Positions 6,276 through 12,744 of a stretch of 15,051 nucleotides of DNA are shown here, piece by piece. The DNA lies in NCBI GenBank assembly GCA_035289805.1, contig DATDWC010000045.1, positions 1 through 15,051 on the forward strand, given 5' to 3'. The position numbers and the translations under genes were made by a program. The notes under the pieces were generated by a model that was not told where the DNA came from, made no database searches, and saw only the letters and a list, made by a program, of their open reading frames with translations. Each line of letters opens with the position of its first letter. Positions within the stretch are counted from its first letter, which is position 1. Source of the DNA: DATDWC01 sp035289805. GTDB lineage: Bacteria > Patescibacteriota > Gracilibacteria > Peribacterales > Peribacteraceae.

Positions 6276-7448
6276 ATGGTTTTGCCTATGAAATTGCGCA
6301 GTATAGACGAAATGCCGGAACTTAAAGGAAAGCGGGTCCTCGTGCGCGTAGATCACAATGTGGAATTTGATCAAGATGGCAAATTGAAGGACGACAGGAA
6401 GCTGAAGCTCTCTATCCCCACGCTCGAGGCACTCGCTTCGCGTGGGGCGGAACTTGTGCTCATGACGCACGTCGGGCGACCGAAGGGGAAGGTGGTAGAA
6501 AATCTCCGCACAGCTCCGATTGCAGAACATCTACGAACACTCTCGAAAAAGCTCGGAAACTTTACCTATCTCGAGAACGTTCGCTTTGATACAGGGGAAG
6601 AGGGGAATGATCCCTCCACTATAAAGGAGCTGGCATCGCATGGTGAGTTTTTTGTGAACGAGGCATTCCCATCACTCCATATGTATGAGGAGGCGAGTAC
6701 CTGCGGTGTCGCAAGGCTTCTCCCATCCTATGCCGGCTATCACCTCATCGAGGAGACGAACATGCTCTCTGCACTCATCGAAGATCCACGCAGACCCGTT
6801 CTGCTCCTCATGAGTGGTGCAAAAATGGAAACCAAGATTCCTGTAATTCGTCGATTTCTGGAAGTGGCAGATACGATTCTCCTGGGTGGTGCCATTGCGA
6901 ATACGTTCATCGCAGCGCGAGGTTTTGATGTTGGAACATCGAAGTACGAGGAAGATGCCATGGATCTTGCACAGGAACTGATGCTGGAAGCAGATAAGGT
7001 AGAGAAGGCCGATATCCACATCCCGCGTGATGCTGTGCTTGCGAGTGAGGTTTCGGAAGAAGCGACGAAGATTGATCTCCCACTCGAGGATATTGTGGGG
7101 GATATGATGATTCTGGATATTGGAACAGTCACGGTGAAGCGCTACTGCGACGAAATTGCAAAGGCTGGCACGATCATCTGGAACGGGCCTATGGGGCTCT
7201 ACGAGTACAATCGCTTCTCTCACGGCACCAAGCGTATTGCGGAGGCGATTGCAGAGGCCACGAAGAAAGGTGCGTACTCCGTGATCGGAGGAGGGGATAC
7301 CCTCGATTTCCATGCGCGCTACGATTACCCAATCGATTGTTACAGTTTTGTTTCGAGCGGTGGGGGAGCGATGATCGAATTTCTCTCTGCAGAGAAACCG
7401 CTCCCGGCACTCGTGCCGATGCTCATGGAGAAGGAAGTCACGGCATAG
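6276..7448 (+). CDS. pgk: Phosphoglycerate kinase (divergent)
   Basis: Glycolytic kinase that transfers phosphate between 1,3-bisphosphoglycerate and ADP in the cytoplasm. From ATG 6276 it is 390 residues, the usual size. Recognisable motifs: GKRVLVRVDHNV (18-29), THVGRP (64-69), LENVRF (99-104), SGAKMETK (about 180-187), LLGGAIANTF, IIWNGPMG, GGGDT and SSGGGA near the C-terminus. The block that is normally NDAFGTAHR reads NEAFPSLHM (128-136), so the conserved substrate-binding Arg after His is Met. The start is set by GGGAGAG 9 nt before ATG 6276; ATG 6288 is also possible and fits family length, while TTG 6249 is unlikely. It heads a cluster with the baseplate-J-like and ydcF-like genes. 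The family call is firm, and activity is likely but worth testing. Confidence 0.93.
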   Translation: MVLPMKLRSIDEMPELKGKRVLVRVDHNVEFDQDGKLKDDRKLKLSIPTLEALASRGAELVLMTHVGRPKGKVVENLRTAPIAEHLRTLSKKLGNFTYLENVRFDTGEEGNDPSTIKELASHGEFFVNEAFPSLHMYEEASTCGVARLLPSYAGYHLIEETNMLSALIEDPRRPVLLLMSGAKMETKIPVIRRFLEVADTILLGGAIANTFIAARGFDVGTSKYEEDAMDLAQELMLEADKVEKADIHIPRDAVLASEVSEEATKIDLPLEDIVGDMMILDIGTVTVKRYCDEIAKAGTIIWNGPMGLYEYNRFSHGTKRIAEAIAEATKKGAYSVIGGGDTLDFHARYDYPIDCYSFVSSGGGAMIEFLSAEKPLPALVPMLMEKEVTA

Positions 7449-7462
7449 GGGAGTGGTTCTCC

Positions 7463-7471
7463 TGCTACAAT
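7463..7471 (+). promoter_or_regulatory. Extended -10 promoter of the baseplate-J-like gene, predicted leaderless
   Basis: TGCTACAAT at 7463-7471 is an extended -10 element in the 30-bp gap after pgk. It ends 7 nt before ATG 7479, so a transcript from it would have almost no leader. It would let the downstream pair be expressed independently of pgk. Confidence 0.55.
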
Positions 7472-7478
7472 TCTTGCC

Positions 7479-9185
7479 ATGAGTGATGCTGCGGATTCAC
7501 CGGAGGAGTTTGCTGGTGCTTCCCCATTTGTTTCCTCCAAAATTGGAGGTGGCGAAATCCTCGTGCCGGAGCAAGCAGCAGATATCGTGATCCTCCTCGT
7601 TCGCCACGAGGAATCACTCGCAAAGCTTGGAGCGAGGCTGGAGGAGCCCCTCACGCTCGTTCGAGGAGGCAAGAAGCTCCTCATCGTTTTTCCTCGGGGG
7701 TGGGAGCAGCAGGCATCGGTGCGTGCGCGTCAGGAATTCCTCACGGCTATAAAAGCCTACGCAGAGCACATCATCATCGCAGCGCACGAGAGAGTTCTCC
7801 TCCTCAATGCCAAGAACTATGAGTTCACCGTTCTCCAATCGAGTGCGGCGCTCCGCCTGTTACTCAAGGGCCATCCGCATGCAGGGATGGCACTCCGGCA
7901 TTACGCCTCCTCGCGGTGGCAGGAGGAATTCTGGAGCTTCGTCGATAAACTCCGCTCGCTTTCGGTGCACCGCGTGAGTGTCATCTCGTTTCTTGCGCTC
8001 AGCATTGGGTTATTTGGAACGGTGCTCTTCATTGCGATTCCCTCGGCACGCATTCGCATCTGGCCATCGGTGAACTTGGTGAGCCATACAGCCAATGTGG
8101 TACTCGTGGCCTCTGGCACCATACTCGACTTTGATCCCAAGTACACACTCCCTCTCCTCACACTCCGAACCTCAGTGCAACGCTCCCTCACCTTCACCGA
8201 GATCAGTAAAAAATTCTTGGGAGAGAATGCCGAGACCGAAATGACAATGATAAATGAAACCGACGAAACCTACTACCTGCGCTCTGGTACGAGACTCGTG
8301 AACCAGGCCGGCATGATCTTCCGTACGCTCGAAACCGTGGAAATTCCCCCTGCGACTCCCGTAGAATCGGGCGTGATCCGGGTCCAAGCGCAGGCCGCTC
8401 CCGAGGATTTGTATGGCCAAATCATCGGGGAACGCGGCAACGTGCCCGCGGGCATCAAGTGGGAAATTCCAGGTCTCCCCCTAGAGGAGCGCGCACTCGT
8501 CTACGCACGGAATCAGCTAGAGGCCACGGGGGGAGTCACACGCTACGGTCAGGAACTGCAGGAGAAAGATCTCGAGCTTGCACAGAAACAACTGGAGCAG
8601 GAGCTCATGACCGAAACAAAACGGAGAACCGAGGAGGAGATTTCTGTTCGCTCCTCGCGCGATGGCCATACCTACGTGGTGCTGCAGTACGATGTGCTCA
8701 CGGGCCTTAGCTTTAGCGGCTTCGTGCTCCCGACAAACCTCATTGGGCAGGAGCTTACATCAATCCCGGTGAGCGGTGGGCTCACGTACACCGCTCTCGC
8801 CTACAGTAAAGATGCACTCCTTGCACTCCTCCTCCCACGGCTCCTGGAACACGTGGAGGAAGGTCGGGAGCTCATTCCAAACAGTGCCGTGATGGATGGC
8901 ATCTCTGTGCACGTCATTGAGTACGACGATAATCTCTTTTGGGTCAAAATTACGGCAGAGCTTACGGGTAAGCAGCGATCGATCCTGCGGCCGGTGACTG
9001 CGCTCGGTCGTGGATTTTCGGAGCGTGTGCGGGAGATGGTGCGCGGGGTCTCGATCAGCGAAGCCGAGCGCATCATCCAGAACTTCCCAGAGGTGGAGCG
9101 TGTACAGATCTCCGTTTGGCCGCCGTGGCGAGGTTCTATTCCTTCACTCATGAGTAACATCGTGATCCTCCCTCAAGATCAATGA
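7479..9185 (+). CDS. Membrane-anchored baseplate-J/gp47-like protein
   Basis: A 568-residue protein with a cytoplasmic-looking N-terminal domain (1-160), one transmembrane helix (about 166-188, VSVISFLALSIGLFGTVLF) and a long presumed extracellular part. Residues about 253-327 resemble the phage baseplate J/gp47 fold: SGTRLVNQAGMIFRTLETVE, then a V-x-V-x-A strand and GERGNVPAG. A charged helical stretch (about 345-390) and a C-terminal domain follow. Proteins of this layout are commonly annotated as baseplate-J-like in CPR genomes, where no phage is involved; their function is not known to me. It has its own predicted leaderless promoter after pgk, and its TGA overlaps the ATG of the next gene by 4 nt. 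The frame is firm, the domain assignment moderate. Confidence 0.8.
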   Translation: MSDAADSPEEFAGASPFVSSKIGGGEILVPEQAADIVILLVRHEESLAKLGARLEEPLTLVRGGKKLLIVFPRGWEQQASVRARQEFLTAIKAYAEHIIIAAHERVLLLNAKNYEFTVLQSSAALRLLLKGHPHAGMALRHYASSRWQEEFWSFVDKLRSLSVHRVSVISFLALSIGLFGTVLFIAIPSARIRIWPSVNLVSHTANVVLVASGTILDFDPKYTLPLLTLRTSVQRSLTFTEISKKFLGENAETEMTMINETDETYYLRSGTRLVNQAGMIFRTLETVEIPPATPVESGVIRVQAQAAPEDLYGQIIGERGNVPAGIKWEIPGLPLEERALVYARNQLEATGGVTRYGQELQEKDLELAQKQLEQELMTETKRRTEEEISVRSSRDGHTYVVLQYDVLTGLSFSGFVLPTNLIGQELTSIPVSGGLTYTALAYSKDALLALLLPRLLEHVEEGRELIPNSAVMDGISVHVIEYDDNLFWVKITAELTGKQRSILRPVTALGRGFSERVREMVRGVSISEAERIIQNFPEVERVQISVWPPWRGSIPSLMSNIVILPQDQ

Positions 9186-9814
9186 TCCATCTCCATATTG
9201 CATCGATCCTCCGGCGAACGGTTCGAATCCTCATTGGCCTTATTGTGACTATTGGAGCGCTCTGCATAGCCTCTTTTCTTTTTGCGATTATTGCCGTGCT
9301 CATGCATTTCCCTGGGAATACGGTATTCCCTGTGGATTGTGCTGTCGTTTTTGGCTCTGCTGTTCGACAGGGGAGTGAGGCGGGCCCGGGGATCACGAGG
9401 CGGGTGGAAACAGCGGTGGATCTTCTTAAAGAGGGGAGAGTGAATAGGCTCTTCCTCACTGGAGGAGTTGGAGAGGGGAATACCGCGAGTGAAGCAAAGG
9501 TGATGCGCGATGTAGCACTGGAGATGGGTGTAGTGCCAGAAGTGATTACGCTGGAGGAAAATGCCGAGTCAACTTGGCAGAACATCAAATTTGTTCGATC
9601 TTCACTCACAGACTGTGAGGATGTTGTTGGAATATCCGACCGCTATCACCTCGCCCGGATTCGCCTCGCTGCCTCCCGACTTGACACTCCTATGATGGTG
9701 TTCCCTGCCAAGCGTCACGCAGGGTTCTTCTTTGAACTCTGGACGGTGCTCCGTGAGGCCTTGGGGATCCTTGCATATGCAGTACTTCCACCCGCAACCA
9801 TCGAAGTTTTATAA
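9182..9814 (+). CDS. YdcF/SanA-like (DUF218) membrane protein
   Basis: A 210-residue protein of the DUF218/YdcF-SanA-ElyC family, which in other bacteria is linked to cell-envelope functions though its chemistry is unsettled. An N-terminal transmembrane helix (about 15-41) is followed by family motifs in order: DCAVVFGSAV (52-61), RRVETAVDLLKEGRVNRLFL with TGG, SEAKVMRDVALEMGV, ENAESTWQNIKF, and SDRYHLARIRLAA. The first block (usually an acidic residue before a hydrophobic strand and Gly) and the Ser/Thr-Gln-Asn block are the conserved ones. ATG 9182 sits inside the stop of the baseplate-J-like gene (ATGA), so the two are translated together. A joint role in the envelope is reasonable but inferred. 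Confidence 0.88.
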   Translation: MIHLHIASILRRTVRILIGLIVTIGALCIASFLFAIIAVLMHFPGNTVFPVDCAVVFGSAVRQGSEAGPGITRRVETAVDLLKEGRVNRLFLTGGVGEGNTASEAKVMRDVALEMGVVPEVITLEENAESTWQNIKFVRSSLTDCEDVVGISDRYHLARIRLAASRLDTPMMVFPAKRHAGFFFELWTVLREALGILAYAVLPPATIEVL

Positions 9815-9857
9815 GAAAAGGGAATGAGTCTCTGTCTACCCCTCCCATGGCATATCC

Positions 9858-9866
9858 TGTGGATAA
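9858..9866 (-). promoter_or_regulatory. DnaA-box match (TTATCCACA)
   Basis: TGTGGATAA on the plus strand is an exact DnaA-box match in reverse, 8 bp before the dif-like site. The other exact match in the window (3752-3760) has the same orientation. Whether DnaA binds is not shown. Confidence 0.4.
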
Positions 9867-9874
9867 CATAAATG

Positions 9875-9902
9875 ACTTCGTATAAAATGCATTATACGAA
9901 GT
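9875..9902. other. dif: dif/lox-like recombination site upstream of xer
   Basis: ACTTCGTATAA (9875-9885), central AATGCA (9886-9891), TTATACGAAGT (9892-9902): two perfect 11-bp inverted arms around a 6-bp centre, exactly the 11-6-11 plan of Xer dif sites. The left arm agrees with the Bacillus subtilis dif left arm at 9 of 11 positions, as I remember that site. Read as lox (13-8-13, 9872-9905), each arm differs from loxP by one base, but the 8-bp spacer differs. It is 26 bp before the start of a tyrosine recombinase gene. Identical arms suit a single recombinase rather than a XerC/XerD pair. It also contains TATAAA, so binding could control the recombinase gene. Confidence 0.75.
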
Positions 9903-9928
9903 TTTAACTTTCCCACATTGAGTACAAA

Positions 9929-10885
9929 ATGGCTTCAAAAAGCCCCTCCCCCCTTCTCCAGGCCATAGACCGCTACCTCCTGTGGCTGGAATCAGAACTT
10001 GGGAAATCACCACTCACGGTGAAGAACTACCATCACCAGCTCAAGGACTTTGCGGGAGCGATTACCGTGAACTCCCCTCTTAAGATCGAGAAGCAGGTCA
10101 TCCAGCACTATAAGCAGTACCTGCACCGGTTTAAGGATCCCCATGGGCAAGAGCTCACCGTTCGGACGAAAAATCATCGTTTAACGGTCGTTCGAGCGTT
10201 CCTTCGGTACTTGGTTCAAGAAGAGGAGATGGATGTCTACCCGCCAGACCGTGTCACACGCTTTAAACAAGATCCCCGCCAAGTCAAAGTGCTCTTTGGC
10301 GATCAGATTGAGAGACTGCTAAAGGCTCCCAATACCAAAACACTCCGTGGAAAGCGCGATAGTGCAATCCTTCATACATTCTTTAGTACCGGTATGCGTC
10401 TCTCCGAGCTTGCATCGCTTGATCGCGATGATATGAATTTTTCTACCCGCGAGATCTCGGTAAGGGGAAAGCGGGGGAAGATCCGCGTGGTCTTCCTCTC
10501 CGATGCTGCGGTTTCCATCCTCAAAGACTATTTGAAGGCTCGCTTGGATCACCACCCCTCGACAGGCTCGGGGCAAGGCTCCCCTCTCTTCATACGCATC
10601 ATCAAGGATATGCCCGATATCGAGAGCGAAAAATTCCGACTCAACGTACGCAGCATCCAGAATATTGTGAAGAAGTACGCGCTTCTCGCGGGGATCGTGA
10701 CTGATCCCTCGCCACATACCCTCCGCCATAGCTTTGCTACAGATCTCCTTTCGAATGGTGCAGATCTAAGAGCTGTACAGGAGATGCTGGGGCATAAGGA
10801 TCTCTCTACGACGCAGATCTACACGCATGTCACAAATCCTCAACTAAAGGAGATTCATCGGAAGTTTCATGGGAAGAAGGGATAA
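9929..10885 (+). CDS. xerC: Xer-type tyrosine recombinase
   Basis: A 318-residue site-specific recombinase, near the XerC/XerD/XerA size of about 300. The SAM-like core-binding domain is at about 9-115 and the catalytic domain at about 118-310. All six active residues are visible: R157 (GMRLSEL), K181 (VRGKRGK), H263 and R266 (HTLRHS), H289 (GHKDLSTTQ) and the nucleophile Y298 (IYTH). It would cut and rejoin DNA at a dif-type site to resolve chromosome dimers. The adjacent 28-bp symmetric site is the obvious substrate. A Gly/Ser-rich insert (PSTGSGQGSP, about 210-219), encoded by a repeat-like DNA segment, lies in a loop after the K181 hairpin. There is no Shine-Dalgarno before ATG 9929. xerC is used as a family label; an integrase of a mobile element is possible, but no other element genes are nearby. 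Confidence 0.93.
   Translation: MASKSPSPLLQAIDRYLLWLESELGKSPLTVKNYHHQLKDFAGAITVNSPLKIEKQVIQHYKQYLHRFKDPHGQELTVRTKNHRLTVVRAFLRYLVQEEEMDVYPPDRVTRFKQDPRQVKVLFGDQIERLLKAPNTKTLRGKRDSAILHTFFSTGMRLSELASLDRDDMNFSTREISVRGKRGKIRVVFLSDAAVSILKDYLKARLDHHPSTGSGQGSPLFIRIIKDMPDIESEKFRLNVRSIQNIVKKYALLAGIVTDPSPHTLRHSFATDLLSNGADLRAVQEMLGHKDLSTTQIYTHVTNPQLKEIHRKFHGKKG
10555..10584 (+). repeat. Repeat-like GC-rich insert inside the recombinase gene
   Basis: CCCTCGACAGGCTCGGGGCA and the following AGGCTCCC resemble the short dispersed repeat of the CGACAGGCTCxGGxCA type that is seen scattered in many genomes. It adds about ten residues in frame (PSTGSGQGSP). The identification is from memory of the pattern. Confidence 0.45.
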
Positions 10886-10902
10886 CTCTTGGTATCCTTC
10901 TT
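10874..10902. terminator. Hairpin spanning the stops of convergent genes
   Basis: AAGAAGG-G-ATA (10874-10884) pairs with TATCCTTCTT (10893-10902) with one bulged G and an 8-nt loop. It overlaps the stop codons of both the recombinase gene and the 69-aa gene and could end transcription from either side. There is no strong U-tract. Confidence 0.35.
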
Positions 10903-11110
10903 AATGCAATTTATCGAGGAGACGTTCCATTCGCTCACGCAGATCTCTGGATGTACCAGGAATACGATTGATACGTTGATGAATTTTCCCCATGTATTCC
11001 GGGCCAGGTCGAAAATATCGACGCTCAAAATACCTCTCCGCGGCATCAGCAAATTCTTCATGATCTTCGATAGTGGGAAGCGATCGGAGAGTGACACCCT
11101 TCTTTCTCAT
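10901..11110 (-). CDS. Hypothetical 69-aa charged protein
   Basis: I do not recognise this small protein. It is strongly charged (MRKKGVTLRSLPTIEDHEEF, then AAERYFERRYF and a C-terminal amphipathic helix RDLRERMERLLDKLH) and looks soluble and helical. Acidic and basic residues are spaced as in a folded helical protein, unlike the overlapping plus-strand frame, which is rich in Ser, Phe and Arg. TATTCT, a weak -10, ends 6 nt before the ATG, so it may be leaderless like several neighbours. There is no Shine-Dalgarno. It ends 15 bp from the recombinase stop in convergent orientation. It could be a small DNA- or RNA-binding protein, but nothing specific shows it. Confidence 0.55.
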   Translation of the reverse strand: MRKKGVTLRSLPTIEDHEEFADAAERYFERRYFRPGPEYMGKIHQRINRIPGTSRDLRERMERLLDKLH

Positions 11111-11252
11111 AGACGTAGAATATCGCTTCGTTTACAAAAACTCATAGATTTTATAGGGGAATTTATGGCTTTCTGCCCACATACTTTTAGGTATAAGAAT
11201 TCACCTTTTTCATTCTCTTTGTTCATAAGTGCGTTAGGATATCGCCCAACCC

Positions 11253-11885
11253 ATGAATCTCGATTTTGATGCACATGTGCACTGGGAGAAGCTGAATGAG
11301 CCATGTGAATCTCATGATCGCATTCACGGAGAAACACCAAGTGGTGTTCACCTTTACTCTGATTTTATTTCGCAAACCTATCGCACTAAACTTTTAGAGT
11401 GGATCAACACGAATAACGTTTTTATGGAAATTCGTAAGGGCATTCCCCGCGGCTATTTTTCGGATCATACGCCTCCGATGATCATTGGAAATGTGGAATC
11501 CACGCCACAACCCAAATGGTCCCGATATATTTCACATGGACTGCATACGCATAAGCGCTTCCAAAATCCTGCAAACCTTATGCAAGTTATGCAATATGAA
11601 GCAGGCAGAGGAAATAATTTCCATGTTGATATCCCCGATTATGGGAATTCCCTTTTTCTCCTGAATATCATCGGAGAAGAAACTGCTGCAAAGACCGCGG
11701 AGGTGTGTTTTGGCTTCCGTAATCCTCTTGATGGAAGGAAAGGTCATATCACTCTGCGCGATGGCGATGCGATCGAGCTTCTGGGAGCAGAGGCTCTCCG
11801 ACTTTGGTACCACTGTATTCATCCGGTTACTGCCCTTCGATATTCAGTGGGATGGAGAGATATGCCCATAGGAAATGGAGTTTGA
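11253..11885 (+). CDS. AlkB-like 2-oxoglutarate/Fe(II) dioxygenase
   Basis: A 210-residue oxygenase of the AlkB superfamily. It uses Fe(II), O2 and 2-oxoglutarate to hydroxylate a methyl or similar group, typically to repair alkylated DNA or RNA. The iron triad is H124 and D126 (NFHVDIPDYG) plus H187 (WYHCIH). R196 and R202 (LRYSVGWR), six residues apart, match the 2-oxoglutarate-binding and second conserved Arg of AlkB (R204, R210). KWSRYISHGL (88-97) and LMQVMQYEAGRGNNF (109-123) fit the strands before the HxD motif. The first 30 residues are polar and His-rich and match nothing I know. AGGATA about 12 nt before ATG 11253 is a weak Shine-Dalgarno. The substrate is not predictable; eukaryote-like ALKBH relatives act on tRNA or protein. 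Confidence 0.82.
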   Translation: MNLDFDAHVHWEKLNEPCESHDRIHGETPSGVHLYSDFISQTYRTKLLEWINTNNVFMEIRKGIPRGYFSDHTPPMIIGNVESTPQPKWSRYISHGLHTHKRFQNPANLMQVMQYEAGRGNNFHVDIPDYGNSLFLLNIIGEETAAKTAEVCFGFRNPLDGRKGHITLRDGDAIELLGAEALRLWYHCIHPVTALRYSVGWRDMPIGNGV

Positions 11886-12009
11886 GGAGAAATCCACCCT
11901 GGTAATCCGAACATTATCCCCTACCTCGATTGTAGGTCATGGAGTAGCGATTGCGGAGACTTAGAAAGAGATGGCTTCATCATCTGCTGCGATAGCCTTG
12001 TTCTTATTC

Positions 12010-12039
12010 AAAGGGAGATCATGATTTGAGCATCCCTTT
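12010..12039 (+). terminator. Candidate hairpin downstream of the AlkB-like gene
   Basis: AAAGGGA (12010-12016) and TCCCTTT (12033-12039) form a 7-bp stem with a 16-nt loop, followed by a T-rich stretch (CGTTCTTATTCATTT). It lies 125 nt past the stop. The 11-mer GTTCTTATTCA occurs on both sides of it (12000-12010 and 12041-12051). Confidence 0.35.
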
Positions 12040-12069
12040 CGTTCTTATTCATTTATGGCCGAAGGGGAC

Positions 12070-12115
12070 AAGAGGCTGCGTAGATCACCAACATGATCCA
12101 CACCCGCAGCCTCTT
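12070..12115 (+). terminator. Strong two-tier hairpin before the methyltransferase gene
   Basis: AAGAGGCTGCG (12070-12080) pairs perfectly with CGCAGCCTCTT (12105-12115). Inside it, GATCA (12083-12087) can pair with TGATC (12094-12098). This is the most stable RNA fold in the 258-bp gap. It may be the terminator of the AlkB-like gene, although only TTT follows, or a structured element. It ends 16 bp before the methyltransferase -10. Confidence 0.5.
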
Positions 12116-12128
12116 TCCTAAATGCATT

Positions 12129-12137
12129 TGATATACT
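12129..12137 (+). promoter_or_regulatory. Extended -10 promoter of the methyltransferase gene, predicted leaderless
   Basis: TGATATACT at 12129-12137 is an extended -10 element (TGn plus TATACT) ending 6 nt before ATG 12144. There is no good -35. The transcript would begin at or next to the start codon. Confidence 0.6.
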
Positions 12138-12143
12138 TTTTTC

Positions 12144-12740
12144 ATGTTCCAATGGAAGTATAAGACAGAACGGCAGGTGAACCCATTTGCGAAGGAACTC
12201 CTCCAGCATCTCAAAAATCCAAAGGAACTTACTCTGCTTGATCTTGGGTGCGGCGATGGACGCGATGCAGAGTTCTTCTTCCATCAGGGTTTTACGGTGA
12301 CAGCGGTGGATCTCGCAGAGGAAGGCATACAGATTCTCCACGAGCGTACACCCGAAATTCATGCAGTCACTATGGATATACGGGAGGTAGATTTCCCGAG
12401 TGCATCGTTTGATGTCCTCTATGCGCATCTCTCGGTACAGTACTTTGATGATGCAACGACACGATCAATTTTCCACAACATGCATAGGATGCTGAGACCA
12501 GGCGGCTGCCTCTTTGTAAAATGTAAATCGACTAGGGATCCCCTCTTTGGAAAAGGCGAGAAGGTAGGGGAAAATATGTATCGCTATGGTAAGAGTAATA
12601 CCGTTATGACCCGCCACTTCTTTACTCAAGACTTTATGAGCGAGCTCTTGGAGGAATTCTCGGAGAAGAAAGTCAGCAGTTCCACCGCTGTGTATGATGG
12701 CAAGGAATCAGCGTTTATAGATGCGGTCGCACGGAAATGA
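12144..12740 (+). CDS. Class I SAM-dependent methyltransferase
   Basis: A 198-residue Rossmann-fold methyltransferase of the small, single-domain type (Methyltransf_11/TehB-like). Motif I is LLDLGCGDGRDAEFF (31-45), and the acidic residue ending strand 2 is D56 (AVDLAEEGI). MDIREVDFPSASFDVLYAHL covers motifs II-III, and MHRMLRPGGCLFVK is the usual post-motif helix and strand. It would transfer methyl from S-adenosylmethionine; the acceptor cannot be told. The predicted promoter makes the mRNA leaderless, and no Shine-Dalgarno is present. It ends 4 bp from the convergent dehydratase gene, and the stops flank the palindrome TGATCGATCA. TehB-like tellurite resistance is one possibility but is not supported by context. 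Confidence 0.88.
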   Translation: MFQWKYKTERQVNPFAKELLQHLKNPKELTLLDLGCGDGRDAEFFFHQGFTVTAVDLAEEGIQILHERTPEIHAVTMDIREVDFPSASFDVLYAHLSVQYFDDATTRSIFHNMHRMLRPGGCLFVKCKSTRDPLFGKGEKVGENMYRYGKSNTVMTRHFFTQDFMSELLEEFSEKKVSSSTAVYDGKESAFIDAVARK

Positions 12741-12744
12741 TCGA

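Noticed and set aside
6672..7313. 213-aa minus-strand frame
   Set aside because: Antisense to pgk; no motif and shadow-like composition.
9872..9905. Engineered loxP or vector contamination
   Set aside because: The 8-bp spacer differs from loxP, each arm has a mismatch, and native coding sequence continues on both sides.
10889..11269. 126-aa plus-strand frame after the recombinase
   Set aside because: It starts at TTG, is rich in Ser, Phe and Arg, and overlaps the better minus-strand 69-aa frame.
12045..12428. 127-aa minus-strand frame
   Set aside because: Antisense to the methyltransferase and across the strong hairpin; no recognisable feature.
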